Shown here piece by piece: positions 1-8,661 of a stretch of DNA of 64,000 bases (position 1 is its first letter; every line of letters begins with the position of its first letter). Location of the stretch: positions 2,294,001 to 2,358,000 of the forward strand of contig NZ_LT593974.1 in NCBI RefSeq assembly GCF_900086985.1, read 5' to 3'. The translations under genes were made by a program, and so were the position numbers. The DNA comes from Halomonas sp. HL-93. Its GTDB lineage: Bacteria; Pseudomonadota; Gammaproteobacteria; Pseudomonadales; Halomonadaceae. The notes under the pieces are model-generated. The model did no database searches. It was given only the letters and a program-made list of their open reading frames with translations, and was not told the DNA's origin.

Positions 1-323
1 CCCCGCTCTTCAGGGCAATAGCCAATACCTAAACGCGGAATATGGTGCGGTTTCATGTGCAGGGTTTCGTTGCCATTGATCACGATGGACCCGGTACGCC
101 GCCCCACCATGTTCATAATTGCTTTTAGCGTCGTGCTACGCCCTGCCCCATTGCGGCCAAGCAAGGTCACCAACTCACCGCGCTTTACGTCAAAATTAAC
201 CCCGTGAAGGATGTGCGACTCGCCGTAGAAAGCGTGCATGTCTTGAACACGCAACATTTCCAGAGATTGAGCATCCGGCGAGGCAGTATCGGTATGTGGT
301 GCTTGGGTTTCGGCAGTGTTCAT
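1..323 (-). CDS. livF: Branched-chain amino acid type ABC transporter ATP-binding protein LivF (partial, cut by window edge)
   Basis: The first ~107 residues of a second HAAT-family ATPase are visible; the gene runs leftward off the window. The start ATG at 321-323 overlaps the livG stop (ATGA), so the two are translationally coupled. After a ~23-residue polar leader comes the typical LivF opening (MLRVQDMHAFYGESHILHGV) and a Walker A motif GRNGAGRST. Arginine in place of the usual Walker lysine is common in LivF proteins, so this is not a defect. LivF pairs with LivG on the cytoplasmic face of a LivHM permease to power uptake of leucine, isoleucine, valine or related solutes. The permease and binding-protein genes are not in the window and presumably lie further left. 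Substrate is inferred from family and from the adjacent leucine-degradation operon. Confidence 0.88.
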   Translation of the reverse strand, partial: MNTAETQAPHTDTASPDAQSLEMLRVQDMHAFYGESHILHGVNFDVKRGELVTLLGRNGAGRSTTLKAIMNMVGRRTGSIVINGNETLHMKPHHIPRLGIGYCPEER

Positions 324-1126
324 ACGGCGACGCCCTCTTTTCCAGGACCCTCTTCTTCTGCGGCATCGCTGCCCATATAGGCTTCGCGGACCAACGGATT
401 GCGGGACACATTATCGTAGTCGCCTTCAGCCAGCACCGCGCCTCGCGCCAGAACGGTAATACGGTCACACAAACGGCTCACCACGCTTAGATTATGCTCG
501 ACCATCAATACGGTTCGCCCTTTTGAGACGCGTTTAATCAGCGCCACAATGCGGTCAACATCTTCTGCGCCCATGCCCTGTGTAGGTTCATCCAGCAGCA
601 TCATAGTGGGATCAAGCGCCAACGTGGTGGCAATCTCTAGTGCTCGCTTGCGGCCGTAAGGCATCTCTACCGTTAACGTATCGGCATACTCAACAAGCCC
701 GACTTCATCCAACAGCGCCAGCGCCCTTTCATTTAAATGGTCAAGTGATTTGCCCGACTTCCAAAAATGAAAGGACGTGCCCAGCGGCCGCTGAAGCGCT
801 ACCCGCACATTCTCAAGCGCTGTCATATGGGCGAACACAGCGGAAATTTGAAACGAGCGCACGAGCCCCAGGCGAGCTATTTCATTGGATTTCATCGAGG
901 TAATCGATTTACCACGGTAGAGAATTTCACCCCGCGTGGGCGGCAAAAATTTGGTCAGCAGGTTGAACACCGTGGTTTTTCCGGCGCCATTAGGGCCAAT
1001 CAAGGCATGAATGTGCCCCTCTTGTACCTGCAGATTGACATCATCCACCGCCGTAAAACCACGAAACTCCTTGGTCAGCCCTCGTGTTTCGAGGACATGT
1101 GCTTTTTGAACATCGTCTGCACACAT
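320..1126 (-). CDS. livG: Branched-chain amino acid type ABC transporter ATP-binding protein LivG
   Basis: A 268-residue ABC ATPase of the LivG type. It has Walker A GPNGAGKTT at residues 44-52, a LivG-like signature region (MPYGRKRALEIA) in place of the classical LSGGQ, and Walker B MLLDEPTQGMG followed by an H-loop in LMVEHN. Length and the Q-loop phrase LVRSFQISAVFAHMTALENV fit LivG. It appears to be the first gene of a leftward operon, since 377 bp of non-coding DNA lies upstream; the usual order places permease genes first, so this operon is differently arranged. An AGAGG ribosome-binding sequence lies upstream of the ATG. Two LiuR-like palindromes (1175-1190, 1259-1274) lie in its upstream region, suggesting co-regulation with leucine catabolism. 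The exact solute could be another amino acid or a short-chain acid. Confidence 0.88.
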   Translation of the reverse strand: MCADDVQKAHVLETRGLTKEFRGFTAVDDVNLQVQEGHIHALIGPNGAGKTTVFNLLTKFLPPTRGEILYRGKSITSMKSNEIARLGLVRSFQISAVFAHMTALENVRVALQRPLGTSFHFWKSGKSLDHLNERALALLDEVGLVEYADTLTVEMPYGRKRALEIATTLALDPTMMLLDEPTQGMGAEDVDRIVALIKRVSKGRTVLMVEHNLSVVSRLCDRITVLARGAVLAEGDYDNVSRNPLVREAYMGSDAAEEEGPGKEGVAV

Positions 1127-1174
1127 GAAGTGGTAAGCCTCTTGTTGTTCTTGTGCTGACTCAGAAGGCCCTGA

Positions 1175-1190
1175 CTTACGTTAACGCCGT
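1175..1190. promoter_or_regulatory. LiuR-like operator, livG-proximal
   Basis: CTTACGTTAACGCCGT shares an 11-base core TTACGTTAACG with the perfect palindrome at 1426-1441 (11 of 16 positions equal in the better orientation). It lies ~50 bp upstream of the livG start, where a regulator could act on the transporter operon. LiuR is the MerR-family repressor of leucine/isovalerate genes in many proteobacteria; binding here is inferred from sequence only. Confidence 0.5.
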
Positions 1191-1258
1191 ATTGATCAGT
1201 AGCCTCCATACACCAGCCTCTACACTCGGGAGTGGAAATCGTTAGCTGGCAACGCATC

Positions 1259-1274
1259 CTTACCTGAACGTAAG
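1259..1274. promoter_or_regulatory. LiuR-like operator, central copy
   Basis: CTTACCTGAACGTAAG has perfect CTTAC/GTAAG outer arms and matches the liuR-proximal operator at 12 of 16 positions. It lies ~130 bp upstream of livG and ~230 bp upstream of liuR, so it could serve either side. Confidence 0.45.
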
Positions 1275-1412
1275 GTGTAAGTGCAAACTAGCAACCTCTT
1301 GCAGGTGATTACAATTACAACTTTGGTCTACGAAAATATACAAAGCTGACAGAAACCTCCAATAATTACTTCAAATTCAGTTAATTACACAAAGTTAATA
1401 GCAAACATCGCA

Positions 1413-1443
1413 TTGCAATAATTGCTTTACGTTAACGTAAACT
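1413..1443 (+). promoter_or_regulatory. Putative MerR-type promoter of liuR operon
   Basis: TTGCAA (1413-1418) and TAAACT (1438-1443) are separated by 19 bp, the long spacer typical of promoters bound by MerR-family regulators. The palindrome at 1426-1441 lies in this spacer and overlaps the -10 element. Each hexamer matches consensus at 4 of 6 positions. This is a reading of the sequence, not a mapped start. Confidence 0.45.
1426..1441. promoter_or_regulatory. LiuR operator (perfect palindrome)
   Basis: TTTACGTTAACGTAAA is a perfect 16-bp palindrome 62 bp upstream of liuR. It agrees with the TTTACGT...ACGTAAA-type motif described for LiuR in gammaproteobacteria. The position fits autoregulation of liuR together with the downstream liu genes. 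Confidence 0.75.
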
Positions 1444-1503
1444 TGTTTTAGCCTCATGGTCAGTGTTCCATAGGGGCATATACTTATTTAAGAGAAAGTC
1501 ATC

Positions 1504-1956
1504 ATGAGCAAAACCTACTCGATCAGTGAACTAGCCAACGAGTTTGATTTAACCACCCGCAGCATCCGCTTCTATGAAGATCAAGAGTTATTGCACCCGA
1601 CACGACGCGGACAAACCCGCGTGTACAGCAGTAAAGACCGGGTGCGCCTTAAATTGACCATTCGCGGTAAGCGTCTTGGGTTTTCACTCGCCGAAATCCG
1701 CGAGCTATTCGAGCTATGGGATGAAACACGCAGCGGCAGTAAAAAACAGCTGCATTTAATGCTCAGCAAAATAGCCGAACGTCGAGCGGCGCTCGATCAG
1801 CAAATGAAAGACATCACCATGGTGCAGCTTGAGCTTGAAAGTGCCGAGATTCGCTGCCGCCAAGCGCTCGAAGAGCTACATCAGAAACAGAGAGAAGAAG
1901 AGCAGACGGAATCGTCTGATCAAGCATCGCCCTCTTCGTCCGCGACCACGCACTGA
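1504..1956 (+). CDS. liuR: MerR-family transcriptional regulator LiuR
   Basis: A 150-residue MerR-family protein and first gene of the liu operon. Residues 5-73 form the winged-helix domain (YSISELANEFDLTTRSIRFY, then RRGQTRVYSSKDRVRLKLT), followed by a dimerisation coiled coil (~80-130) and a disordered Ser/Gln-rich tail. It lacks the cysteine pattern of metal-sensing MerR proteins, as expected for the acyl-CoA-responsive LiuR branch. LiuR represses branched-chain amino acid catabolism and is released by pathway CoA intermediates in related bacteria. Likely autoregulated through the palindrome at 1426-1441 and possibly controlling the divergent liv genes. AAGAGAAAG before the ATG serves as ribosome-binding site. 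Confidence 0.9.
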   Translation: MSKTYSISELANEFDLTTRSIRFYEDQELLHPTRRGQTRVYSSKDRVRLKLTIRGKRLGFSLAEIRELFELWDETRSGSKKQLHLMLSKIAERRAALDQQMKDITMVQLELESAEIRCRQALEELHQKQREEEQTESSDQASPSSSATTH

Positions 1957-2012
1957 CTCAGCCCCATACCGCCAGCACTCTTATCAACACAATGAACAAC
2001 AGGTGATTGACC

Positions 2013-3182
2013 ATGTTTTCACACTACTCAGAACTGAACTTCGGTCTTGATGACGAACTGAATATGCTGCGCGAGCAGGTCAACGCCTTTGCCTCCAGCG
2101 AAATTGCCCCGCGTGCCGCTGAGATCGATCAGTCCAATGAGTTTCCTAATGATTTATGGAAGAAGTTTGGCGATATGGGACTGTTGGGAATTACCGTATC
2201 TGAAGAAGACGGCGGCAGCGGCATGGGCTATCTCGCCCACTGTATAGCCATGGAAGAAATTTCCCGGGCCAGCGCATCGGTGGCGCTATCTTATGGCGCG
2301 CACTCCAACCTGTGCGTCAACCAAATCAAAATTAACGCTTCTGCCGAGCAAAAAGCCAAATACCTGCCCAAGTTAATCAGTGGCGACCACGTGGGGGCAC
2401 TTGCCATGTCCGAACCCGGTGCAGGCTCGGATGTGGTCTCTATGCAGCTGCGCGCCAAGCGAGATGGCGATCATTACATTCTCAACGGCAACAAGATGTG
2501 GATCACCAACGGCCCGGATGCGGACGTACTGGTGGTGTATGCCAAAACCGATCCAGACGCCGGCTCCAAGGGCATCACTGCCTTTATTATCGAAAAAGGC
2601 ATGCCCGGCTTCTCTACCGCCCAGAAGCTCGACAAACTCGGCATGCGCGGCTCCAATACCTGCGAGTTGGTGTTCCAGGACTGCGCCGTTCCCGCTGAAA
2701 ACATACTCGGCGATGAAGGCAAGGGCGTTCGGGTATTGATGAGCGGATTGGATTTTGAGCGCACCGTGCTGGCCGCTGGCCCCATCGGCATTATGCAGGC
2801 CGCCATGGACGTGGTGTTGCCCTATATCCATGAGCGCAAACAATTCAATCAGTCGATAGGTGAGTTCCAACTGGTACAGGGCAAAGTGGCCGATATGTAC
2901 ACCACTCTGAACGCCTGCCGCGCCTATTTATACGCGGTCGCGGGCGCCTGTGATCGGGGCCAGACCTCCCGTAAAGACGCAGCCGGCGTAATCCTCTACT
3001 GCGCTGAAAAAGCCACCCAGGTGGCACTGGACTCCATTCAGCTACTCGGCGGCAACGGCTATATCAACGAATACCCCACCGGACGCCTGCTGCGCGATGC
3101 CAAGCTATATGAAATTGGCGCGGGCACCAGCGAGATTCGGCGCATGCTGATTGGCCGCGAACTGTTTACTGAAAGCAAATAA
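2013..3182 (+). CDS. liuA: Isovaleryl-CoA dehydrogenase
   Basis: Flavoprotein that oxidises isovaleryl-CoA to 3-methylcrotonyl-CoA in leucine degradation, passing electrons to electron-transfer flavoprotein. I chose the ATG at 2013 (389 residues) over the in-frame TTG at 2007, because an AGGTG ribosome-binding sequence sits 7 bases upstream. Acyl-CoA dehydrogenase signatures are clear: [14 protein letters not shown] in the middle domain, and [20 protein letters not shown] with [16 protein letters not shown] at the C-terminus. The catalytic base of isovaleryl-CoA dehydrogenases, in [10 protein letters not shown], is Glu249; this helix-G placement separates the family from short-chain acyl-CoA dehydrogenases. 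Second gene of the liu operon, 10 bp before liuB. Confidence 0.95.
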   Translation: MFSHYSELNFGLDDELNMLREQVNAFASSEIAPRAAEIDQSNEFPNDLWKKFGDMGLLGITVSEEDGGSGMGYLAHCIAMEEISRASASVALSYGAHSNLCVNQIKINASAEQKAKYLPKLISGDHVGALAMSEPGAGSDVVSMQLRAKRDGDHYILNGNKMWITNGPDADVLVVYAKTDPDAGSKGITAFIIEKGMPGFSTAQKLDKLGMRGSNTCELVFQDCAVPAENILGDEGKGVRVLMSGLDFERTVLAAGPIGIMQAAMDVVLPYIHERKQFNQSIGEFQLVQGKVADMYTTLNACRAYLYAVAGACDRGQTSRKDAAGVILYCAEKATQVALDSIQLLGGNGYINEYPTGRLLRDAKLYEIGAGTSEIRRMLIGRELFTESK

Positions 3183-3192
3183 AGGTCGCGCC

Positions 3193-4800
3193 ATGAGCAC
3201 TGTGAATAGCCAAGTCAATCCGCGTAGCGATGTGTTTCAAGCCAACGAAGCCTCTATGCTGGGTGAAGTCAACAAACTACGTGCGCTGACCGCCGCCGTC
3301 GCCCAGGGCGGCGGTGCCAAAGCCCGCGAGCGTCACGAAAGCCGGGGTAAGCTGTTTGTGCGTGACCGAATCGATCACTTGATCGATGAAGGCTCGCCGT
3401 TTCTCGAATTTTCAGCGCTTGCCGCCCACCACGTTTATGAAAGCGAGATACCGGCGGCAGGTGTGGTGACCGGCATTGGCCGCGTTTCCGGCGTCGAGTG
3501 CGTGATTGTCGCCAACGATGCCACGGTGAAAGGCGGCACCTACTTCCCACTCACGGTGAAAAAACATATTCGCGCCCAGGAGATCGCCCGTAAACATCGC
3601 CTGCCGTGTATCTATTTAGTCGACTCCGGCGGCGCTTTTCTGCCCCGCCAGGATGAAGTCTTCCCCGACCGCGACCACTTCGGGCGCATCTTCTACAACC
3701 AGGCGACCATGTCCGCCGAAGGCATTCCGCAAATTGCCGTGGTGATGGGCTCCTGTACCGCGGGCGGCGCTTATGTACCCGCCATGGCGGATGAGTCGAT
3801 CATCGTTAAGGAGCAGGGCACGATTTTCCTCGGCGGCCCACCCTTGGTAAAAGCCGCCACCGGCGAGAGCATCAGCGCTGAAGACCTGGGGGGCGCCGAT
3901 GTCCACGCCAAGGTCAGCGGCGTGGCCGACCACTATGCAGAAAACGACGCCCATGCACTTCAACTTGCCCGCGCCTGTGTATCACGGCTGAACTGGCAAA
4001 AGCGCGGCAAGCTTGCCATGCAGGCGCCCAAGCCGCCCAAACTCGACCCGTCTGAACTGTATGGCATTGTCGGCACCGACCTTAAAAAGCCTTTTGATGT
4101 ACGCGAAGTGATTGGCCGCATCGTCGATGACTCCGACTTTGACGAGTTCAAGCGCTACTACGGCGAAACCCTGGTCACCGGCTTTGCCCATATTCACGGC
4201 TACCCGGTGGGCATTGTGGCCAACAACGGCGTGCTGTTTTCCGAAAGCGCCGTGAAAGGTGCGCACTTTATCGAGCTATGCGCCCAGCGCAAGATTCCGC
4301 TGGTGTTCCTGCAGAACATCACCGGTTTTATGGTCGGTTCCAAGTACGAGCACGAAGGCATTGCCAAGCACGGCGCCAAACTGGTGACTGCCGTGGCCTG
4401 CGCCAAGGTGCCCAAATACACCGTGCTAATTGGTGGCAGCTTTGGCGCCGGCAACTACGGCATGTGTGGTCGCGCCTATGACCCCAACCTGCTGTTTATG
4501 TGGCCTAACGCGCGCATTTCAGTGATGGGTGGCGAGCAGGCAGCAGGCGTACTTGCGCAGGTAAAACGCGAACAGTACGAGCGCGATGGCAACGAGTGGA
4601 CGAAAGCCGATGAAGAAGCCTTTAAGCAACCCACCCGCGACCAGTACGAGCACCAGGGCCACCCCTACTACGCCAGCGCCCGACTATGGGACGACGGCGT
4701 CATCGACCCGCTGCAAACCCGCGATGTGCTGGGGCTTTCACTAGCCGCCGCGATGAACGCAGACATCGAAGACACACGTTTCGGCGTGTTCCGCATGTAG
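3193..4800 (+). CDS. liuB: Methylcrotonyl-CoA carboxylase, carboxyltransferase (beta) subunit
   Basis: Transfers carboxyl from carboxybiotin on LiuD to 3-methylcrotonyl-CoA, giving 3-methylglutaconyl-CoA. The open frame extends back into liuA, but the ATG at 3193 gives [15 protein letters not shown], the usual MCC-beta opening, and 535 residues, the family length. Crotonase-fold carboxyltransferase signatures are present in both halves: [20 protein letters not shown] for the acyl-CoA site, and [18 protein letters not shown] followed by [11 protein letters not shown] for the biotin side. The latter phrases distinguish MCC/PCC beta subunits. It lies between liuA and liuC with 10- and 12-bp gaps, consistent with one transcript. 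Confidence 0.95.
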   Translation: MSTVNSQVNPRSDVFQANEASMLGEVNKLRALTAAVAQGGGAKARERHESRGKLFVRDRIDHLIDEGSPFLEFSALAAHHVYESEIPAAGVVTGIGRVSGVECVIVANDATVKGGTYFPLTVKKHIRAQEIARKHRLPCIYLVDSGGAFLPRQDEVFPDRDHFGRIFYNQATMSAEGIPQIAVVMGSCTAGGAYVPAMADESIIVKEQGTIFLGGPPLVKAATGESISAEDLGGADVHAKVSGVADHYAENDAHALQLARACVSRLNWQKRGKLAMQAPKPPKLDPSELYGIVGTDLKKPFDVREVIGRIVDDSDFDEFKRYYGETLVTGFAHIHGYPVGIVANNGVLFSESAVKGAHFIELCAQRKIPLVFLQNITGFMVGSKYEHEGIAKHGAKLVTAVACAKVPKYTVLIGGSFGAGNYGMCGRAYDPNLLFMWPNARISVMGGEQAAGVLAQVKREQYERDGNEWTKADEEAFKQPTRDQYEHQGHPYYASARLWDDGVIDPLQTRDVLGLSLAAAMNADIEDTRFGVFRM

Positions 4801-4812
4801 AGGTTGGACATC

Positions 4813-5646
4813 ATGGCTTATTCAACACTAAGTATCGAAGACAACGTGGCGCGCCTTACGTTAAACCGCCCCGAGGTGCATAACGCCTTTGACGATAGTT
4901 TGATCGCTGAGCTAAACGCGCACCTTGACCAGTTGCATACGTTGGCCGAAGCAGGCGATGTGCGCGCGGTAGTGCTGGGGTCAGAAGGCAAAAGCTTCTC
5001 AGCGGGTGCCGACCTGAACTGGATGAAGCGCATGGTCGATTACGGCCTGGAAGATAACCTCGCCGACTCCCGCAAGCTTGCCGCCCTCATGCACGGGCTC
5101 GATACACTGCCCTGCCCCACGGTTTGCCGCGTTCAAGGGGCTGCCTTTGGCGGCGCGGTGGGCTTGGCTGCCTGCTGCGATATCGTGATCGCCTCAGGAA
5201 AAGCCAAATTCTGCCTATCGGAAGTCAACATCGGCCTATCGCCTGCGGTCATCAGCCCCTATGTGCAGCGAGCCCTGGGCGAACGACAGATGCGCCGCTA
5301 TGCGTTAACCGCCGAAGTCATGGACGCCGAAATAGCCCTCGCGCTGGGCTTAGTCCATATGGTGGTGGAGCACGATAAGCTAGACGACGAAGTGGACATC
5401 ATGCTGGCAACACTACTAAAAGGCTCCCCTCAGGCCCAGCGCGCCACCAAAGCCTTAATGGCCACGGTGGCTCAAGCGCCTGACAGTGACGACACCCGCG
5501 AGCATACCTGCCAGGTGATCGCCAAGCTGCGGGTAAGCCAGGAAGGTCAAGAAGGCTTATCCAGCTTTCTTGAAAAGCGCCGCCCCGCCTGGACAGCGCC
5601 GTCCAGTCCTCAACAACATAACAACGCTGCGGAGCCACGCTTATGA
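4813..5646 (+). CDS. liuC: Methylglutaconyl-CoA hydratase
   Basis: Enoyl-CoA hydratase family enzyme that hydrates 3-methylglutaconyl-CoA to HMG-CoA. The ATG at 4813 (277 residues, MAYSTLSIEDN) is preferred over the in-frame TTG at 4804, because AGAGG (4799-4803) is correctly spaced for it. Crotonase signatures are GSEGKSFSAGADLNWMKRM and the oxyanion-hole segment GAAFGGAVGLAACCDIVIA. LNWM after the AGAD motif is typical of the LiuC/AUH branch. The stop overlaps the liuD start by four bases (ATGA). Confidence 0.92.
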   Translation: MAYSTLSIEDNVARLTLNRPEVHNAFDDSLIAELNAHLDQLHTLAEAGDVRAVVLGSEGKSFSAGADLNWMKRMVDYGLEDNLADSRKLAALMHGLDTLPCPTVCRVQGAAFGGAVGLAACCDIVIASGKAKFCLSEVNIGLSPAVISPYVQRALGERQMRRYALTAEVMDAEIALALGLVHMVVEHDKLDDEVDIMLATLLKGSPQAQRATKALMATVAQAPDSDDTREHTCQVIAKLRVSQEGQEGLSSFLEKRRPAWTAPSSPQQHNNAAEPRL

Positions 5647-7682
5647 CGTCTAATCCCACGAAATTCGATACGCTGCTAGTGGCCAACCGAGGCGAAATCG
5701 CCTGCCGTGTAATGCGTACCGCGCGCCGCATGGGCTTAAAAACCGTGGCTGTTTACTCTGACGCCGATGCCAGTGCTCGTCACGTGCGCGAAGCCGACGA
5801 AGCGATACGCTTAGGCCCCGCCGCCGCGCGGGAAAGCTATCTGAATATCGAGGCGGTCATCGACGCCGCTAAACGTACCGGTAGCGGCGCGATACACCCC
5901 GGCTACGGCTTTCTTTCCGAGAATGGCAGCTTTGTAAAGGCGCTTGAACAAGCAGGTATTACCTTTGTGGGCCCGCCCATGGCGGCAATTGCCGCCATGG
6001 GCGATAAATCTGCCGCCAAGGTGCGCATGGCCAATGCTGGTGTCCCGCTGGTGCCTGGCTACCACGGTGATGACCAAGGCGACGCTCTGCTTCGTGATGA
6101 AGCCGACAAGATCGGCTACCCGGTAATGCTCAAAGCCAGCGCAGGCGGTGGCGGCAAAGGCATGCGCGTGGTCGAATCCACTGACGCCTTCCAAGCCGCG
6201 CTAGACGGCTGCCGACGCGAGTCCAAGGCCGCCTTCGGCGACGATCGCATGCTGATAGAGAAGTACCTTGTGCAGCCGCGCCACGTGGAAGTGCAGGTAT
6301 TCTGCGACCATCAAGGCAACGGCGTCTACTTGTTCGAGCGCGACTGCAGCGTTCAGCGCCGCCATCAAAAAGTCATCGAAGAAGCACCCGCACCGGGTAT
6401 GACAGCGGACCTGCGCCGCGCCATGGGTGATGCCGCAGTGCGCGCTGCCCAAGAGATCGGCTATGTAGGCGCGGGCACCGTCGAATTTTTGCTAGACGCG
6501 GATGGGTCTTTCTACTTTATGGAGATGAACACCCGCCTTCAGGTTGAGCACCCGGTCACCGAGATGATCACCGGGCAGGATCTTGTCGAGTGGCAGCTGC
6601 GCGTGGCGATGGGCGAACCGCTACCCTGCACCCAAGACGAACTGACCATTACCGGGCACAGCTTTGAAGCACGTATTTATGCCGAAGACCCGGATCAGGA
6701 CTTTCTGCCCGCCACTGGACTGCTGACGCGCTTCGCGCTGGATCTAGAGGGTGCCGATTTAAACGCCGATCAGGTTCGATTGGATAGCGGCGTGGAAAGC
6801 GGTGATGCCGTGTCGATGCACTACGACCCTATGCTCGCCAAACTGATCGTTCACGGCGTTGACCGCGACGCGGCGCTCGCAACGCTTAATCGTGCCCTGG
6901 CGGCGCTGGACGTCCAAGGCGTGGTCACCAACCGCGCCTTCTTAATGCGTTTAGCAACGCATCCCAGCTTTAAAAATGTGGAGTTGGATACGCGCTTTAT
7001 TGAACGCAATGAAGCCACGCTGTTCGCGCCGAAAACCTATAGCCGGGAAGCCTACGCCAGCGCCGCGCTGATTGGCCTGAACCAACTAGCGCAAGAATGC
7101 GAGAGCGACTCGCCCTGGGACCGCCATGATGGCTTCCGCCTGAATGCACCCCACACTATTCGCATTGCACTCTGCGATCCGGCAAGTGCTCAGGCACCGG
7201 ATAACGACGAGGCCGTGGTGATTGTTGAGGGCAAGCGCAGCAGTGGCGAGTCGCTGTGGAATCTCACCATCGGCGATGAAACGCTTACCGCCAGCCTGCA
7301 GCCGCTCACAGGCGATGCCGTCGCGGTCACGCTGAACGGCCACCGCCATCGCCTTCAAGCACGCCGTGATGGTCATATTGTGGTAATGGCCGACCCCAGC
7401 GGCGAAACCCGCCTGTTCTGGCGGCGTATCGACGCCATCGATCACGGCCACCACGAAGCAGAATCCACGCTGACGGCACCCATGAACGGCACCGTCGTTG
7501 CACTACTCGTTGAGCCCAGCGTGGCCGTTGAGAAAGGCATGCCGCTGATGGTCATGGAAGCCATGAAAATGGAACACACCATGACCGCTCCGGCCGATGG
7601 CAGCGTGGCGTCGTTCCACTTCCGGGCCGGTGATACGGTCAGCCAGGGCGATGTCCTGCTCGACTTTGCCCCCAGCGAATAG
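5643..7682 (+). CDS. liuD: Methylcrotonyl-CoA carboxylase, biotin-containing (alpha) subunit
   Basis: Carboxylates its own biotin with ATP and bicarbonate for LiuB. At 679 residues it is full length. Biotin-carboxylase N-domain starts at LLVANRGEIACRVMRTA (~residue 12). The ATP-grasp glycine loop is KASAGGGGKGMR (~162), the catalytic segment FMEMNTRLQVEHPVTEM (~295), and the C-terminal biotinyl domain carries VMEAMKMEHTM with the biotinylated lysine at residue 642. The region between the carboxylase and biotinyl domains is a BT-type linker of low similarity among homologues. Translationally coupled to liuC (ATGA). It could be confused with other acyl-CoA carboxylase alpha subunits, but context makes MCC the clear choice. 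Confidence 0.95.
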   Translation: MTSNPTKFDTLLVANRGEIACRVMRTARRMGLKTVAVYSDADASARHVREADEAIRLGPAAARESYLNIEAVIDAAKRTGSGAIHPGYGFLSENGSFVKALEQAGITFVGPPMAAIAAMGDKSAAKVRMANAGVPLVPGYHGDDQGDALLRDEADKIGYPVMLKASAGGGGKGMRVVESTDAFQAALDGCRRESKAAFGDDRMLIEKYLVQPRHVEVQVFCDHQGNGVYLFERDCSVQRRHQKVIEEAPAPGMTADLRRAMGDAAVRAAQEIGYVGAGTVEFLLDADGSFYFMEMNTRLQVEHPVTEMITGQDLVEWQLRVAMGEPLPCTQDELTITGHSFEARIYAEDPDQDFLPATGLLTRFALDLEGADLNADQVRLDSGVESGDAVSMHYDPMLAKLIVHGVDRDAALATLNRALAALDVQGVVTNRAFLMRLATHPSFKNVELDTRFIERNEATLFAPKTYSREAYASAALIGLNQLAQECESDSPWDRHDGFRLNAPHTIRIALCDPASAQAPDNDEAVVIVEGKRSSGESLWNLTIGDETLTASLQPLTGDAVAVTLNGHRHRLQARRDGHIVVMADPSGETRLFWRRIDAIDHGHHEAESTLTAPMNGTVVALLVEPSVAVEKGMPLMVMEAMKMEHTMTAPADGSVASFHFRAGDTVSQGDVLLDFAPSE

Positions 7683-7691
7683 GAGCTCACC

Positions 7692-8600
7692 ATGGCGCTG
7701 CCTACGTCCGTCAAACTGTTTGAAATGGCCCCTCGCGACGGCTTGCAAAATGAGCCGGGTGACCCAGTGCCCACCGCTATTAAAATCGAATTGATTGAGC
7801 GGCTTGCCAAGACGGGTATAGCGCACATCGAAGCCGCCAGTTTTGTCTCCCCCAAGTGGGTGCCGCAAATGGGCGATGCCGCTGAGGTAATGGCCGGCAT
7901 TCAGCGCCATCCAGGAGTGGTTTACTCCGCGCTGACACCTAATATGAAAGGGCTGGAAAACGCTTTAGCGGTTGGTGTTGAAGAAGTCGCGGTGTTCGGC
8001 GCGGCCTCCGAAGCGTTTTCGCAGAAGAACATCAACTGCTCCATTGCCGAATCCCTAGCGCGCTTTGCACCAGTACTTGAACGCGCCAAGTCGGCGGGCG
8101 TGCCGGTGCGCGGCTATGTGTCTTGCGTGCTGGGCTGCCCCTACGAAGGCGATATTGTGCCGCGCAAGGTGGCCGAGGTGGCCAAAGCACTTTATGACAT
8201 GGGTTGTTACGAAATCTCGCTGGGCGACACCATTGGCGTTGGCACCCCGCTCGCCGCCAAGCGCATGATCGAGGCGACCCGCCAGCATGTGCCTGTTGAG
8301 CATCTCGCTGCCCACTTTCACGACACCTATGGCATGGCGCTGGCAAACCTCTACGCCGTGTTGGAAGAAGGCGTCAGCGTGATTGATGCGGCTACCGCCG
8401 GGCTCGGCGGCTGCCCGTACGCCAAGGGCGCGTCAGGCAATGTGGCCACCGAAGACGTGCTCTATCTATTAGCAGGACTCGGCATCGATACCGGCACTGA
8501 CCTGCAAGCAGTGATTGATACCGGCTATTGGATTACCGGCGAACTGGGGCGCAAACCCAGCTCTAAAGTCGCCCTGGCAAAAGGCCGCGCCAGCTTATAA
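7692..8600 (+). CDS. liuE: Hydroxymethylglutaryl-CoA lyase
   Basis: Cleaves HMG-CoA to acetoacetate and acetyl-CoA, the last dedicated step of leucine catabolism. The 302 residues form a DRE-TIM barrel. [14 protein letters not shown] (residues ~10-23) carries the catalytic Arg/Asp pair; [15 protein letters not shown] provides the metal-binding histidines; [19 protein letters not shown] is the signature loop with the catalytic cysteine. GGAGCTC-type Shine-Dalgarno (AGGAG at 7681-7685) precedes the ATG, 9 bp after liuD. I see no later start as good. Confidence 0.95.
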   Translation: MALPTSVKLFEMAPRDGLQNEPGDPVPTAIKIELIERLAKTGIAHIEAASFVSPKWVPQMGDAAEVMAGIQRHPGVVYSALTPNMKGLENALAVGVEEVAVFGAASEAFSQKNINCSIAESLARFAPVLERAKSAGVPVRGYVSCVLGCPYEGDIVPRKVAEVAKALYDMGCYEISLGDTIGVGTPLAAKRMIEATRQHVPVEHLAAHFHDTYGMALANLYAVLEEGVSVIDAATAGLGGCPYAKGASGNVATEDVLYLLAGLGIDTGTDLQAVIDTGYWITGELGRKPSSKVALAKGRASL

Positions 8601-8661
8601 CACACAACAAATAGTCGCTGCCTATCCGCTCGGACAAGACAATAATATTTGGAGAGATACC

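Larger units (their letters stand above)
1127..1503. promoter_or_regulatory. Divergent regulatory region between livGF and liuR-liuABCDE
   Basis: A 377-bp AT-rich gap between divergent operons with no convincing ORF. It contains three copies of a TTACGTTAACG-type palindrome, listed separately: one next to liuR and two nearer livG. I see no terminator or repeat element in it. Confidence 0.75.

Noticed and set aside
140..170. Arginine instead of lysine in the LivF Walker A motif, suggesting an inactive ATPase
   Set aside because: GRNGAGR is a normal variant in LivF-type ATPases of this transporter family.
4855..4868. CTTACGTTAAACCG inside liuC resembling a LiuR half-site
   Set aside because: It lies within coding sequence, is not palindromic, and a short match of this kind is expected by chance.
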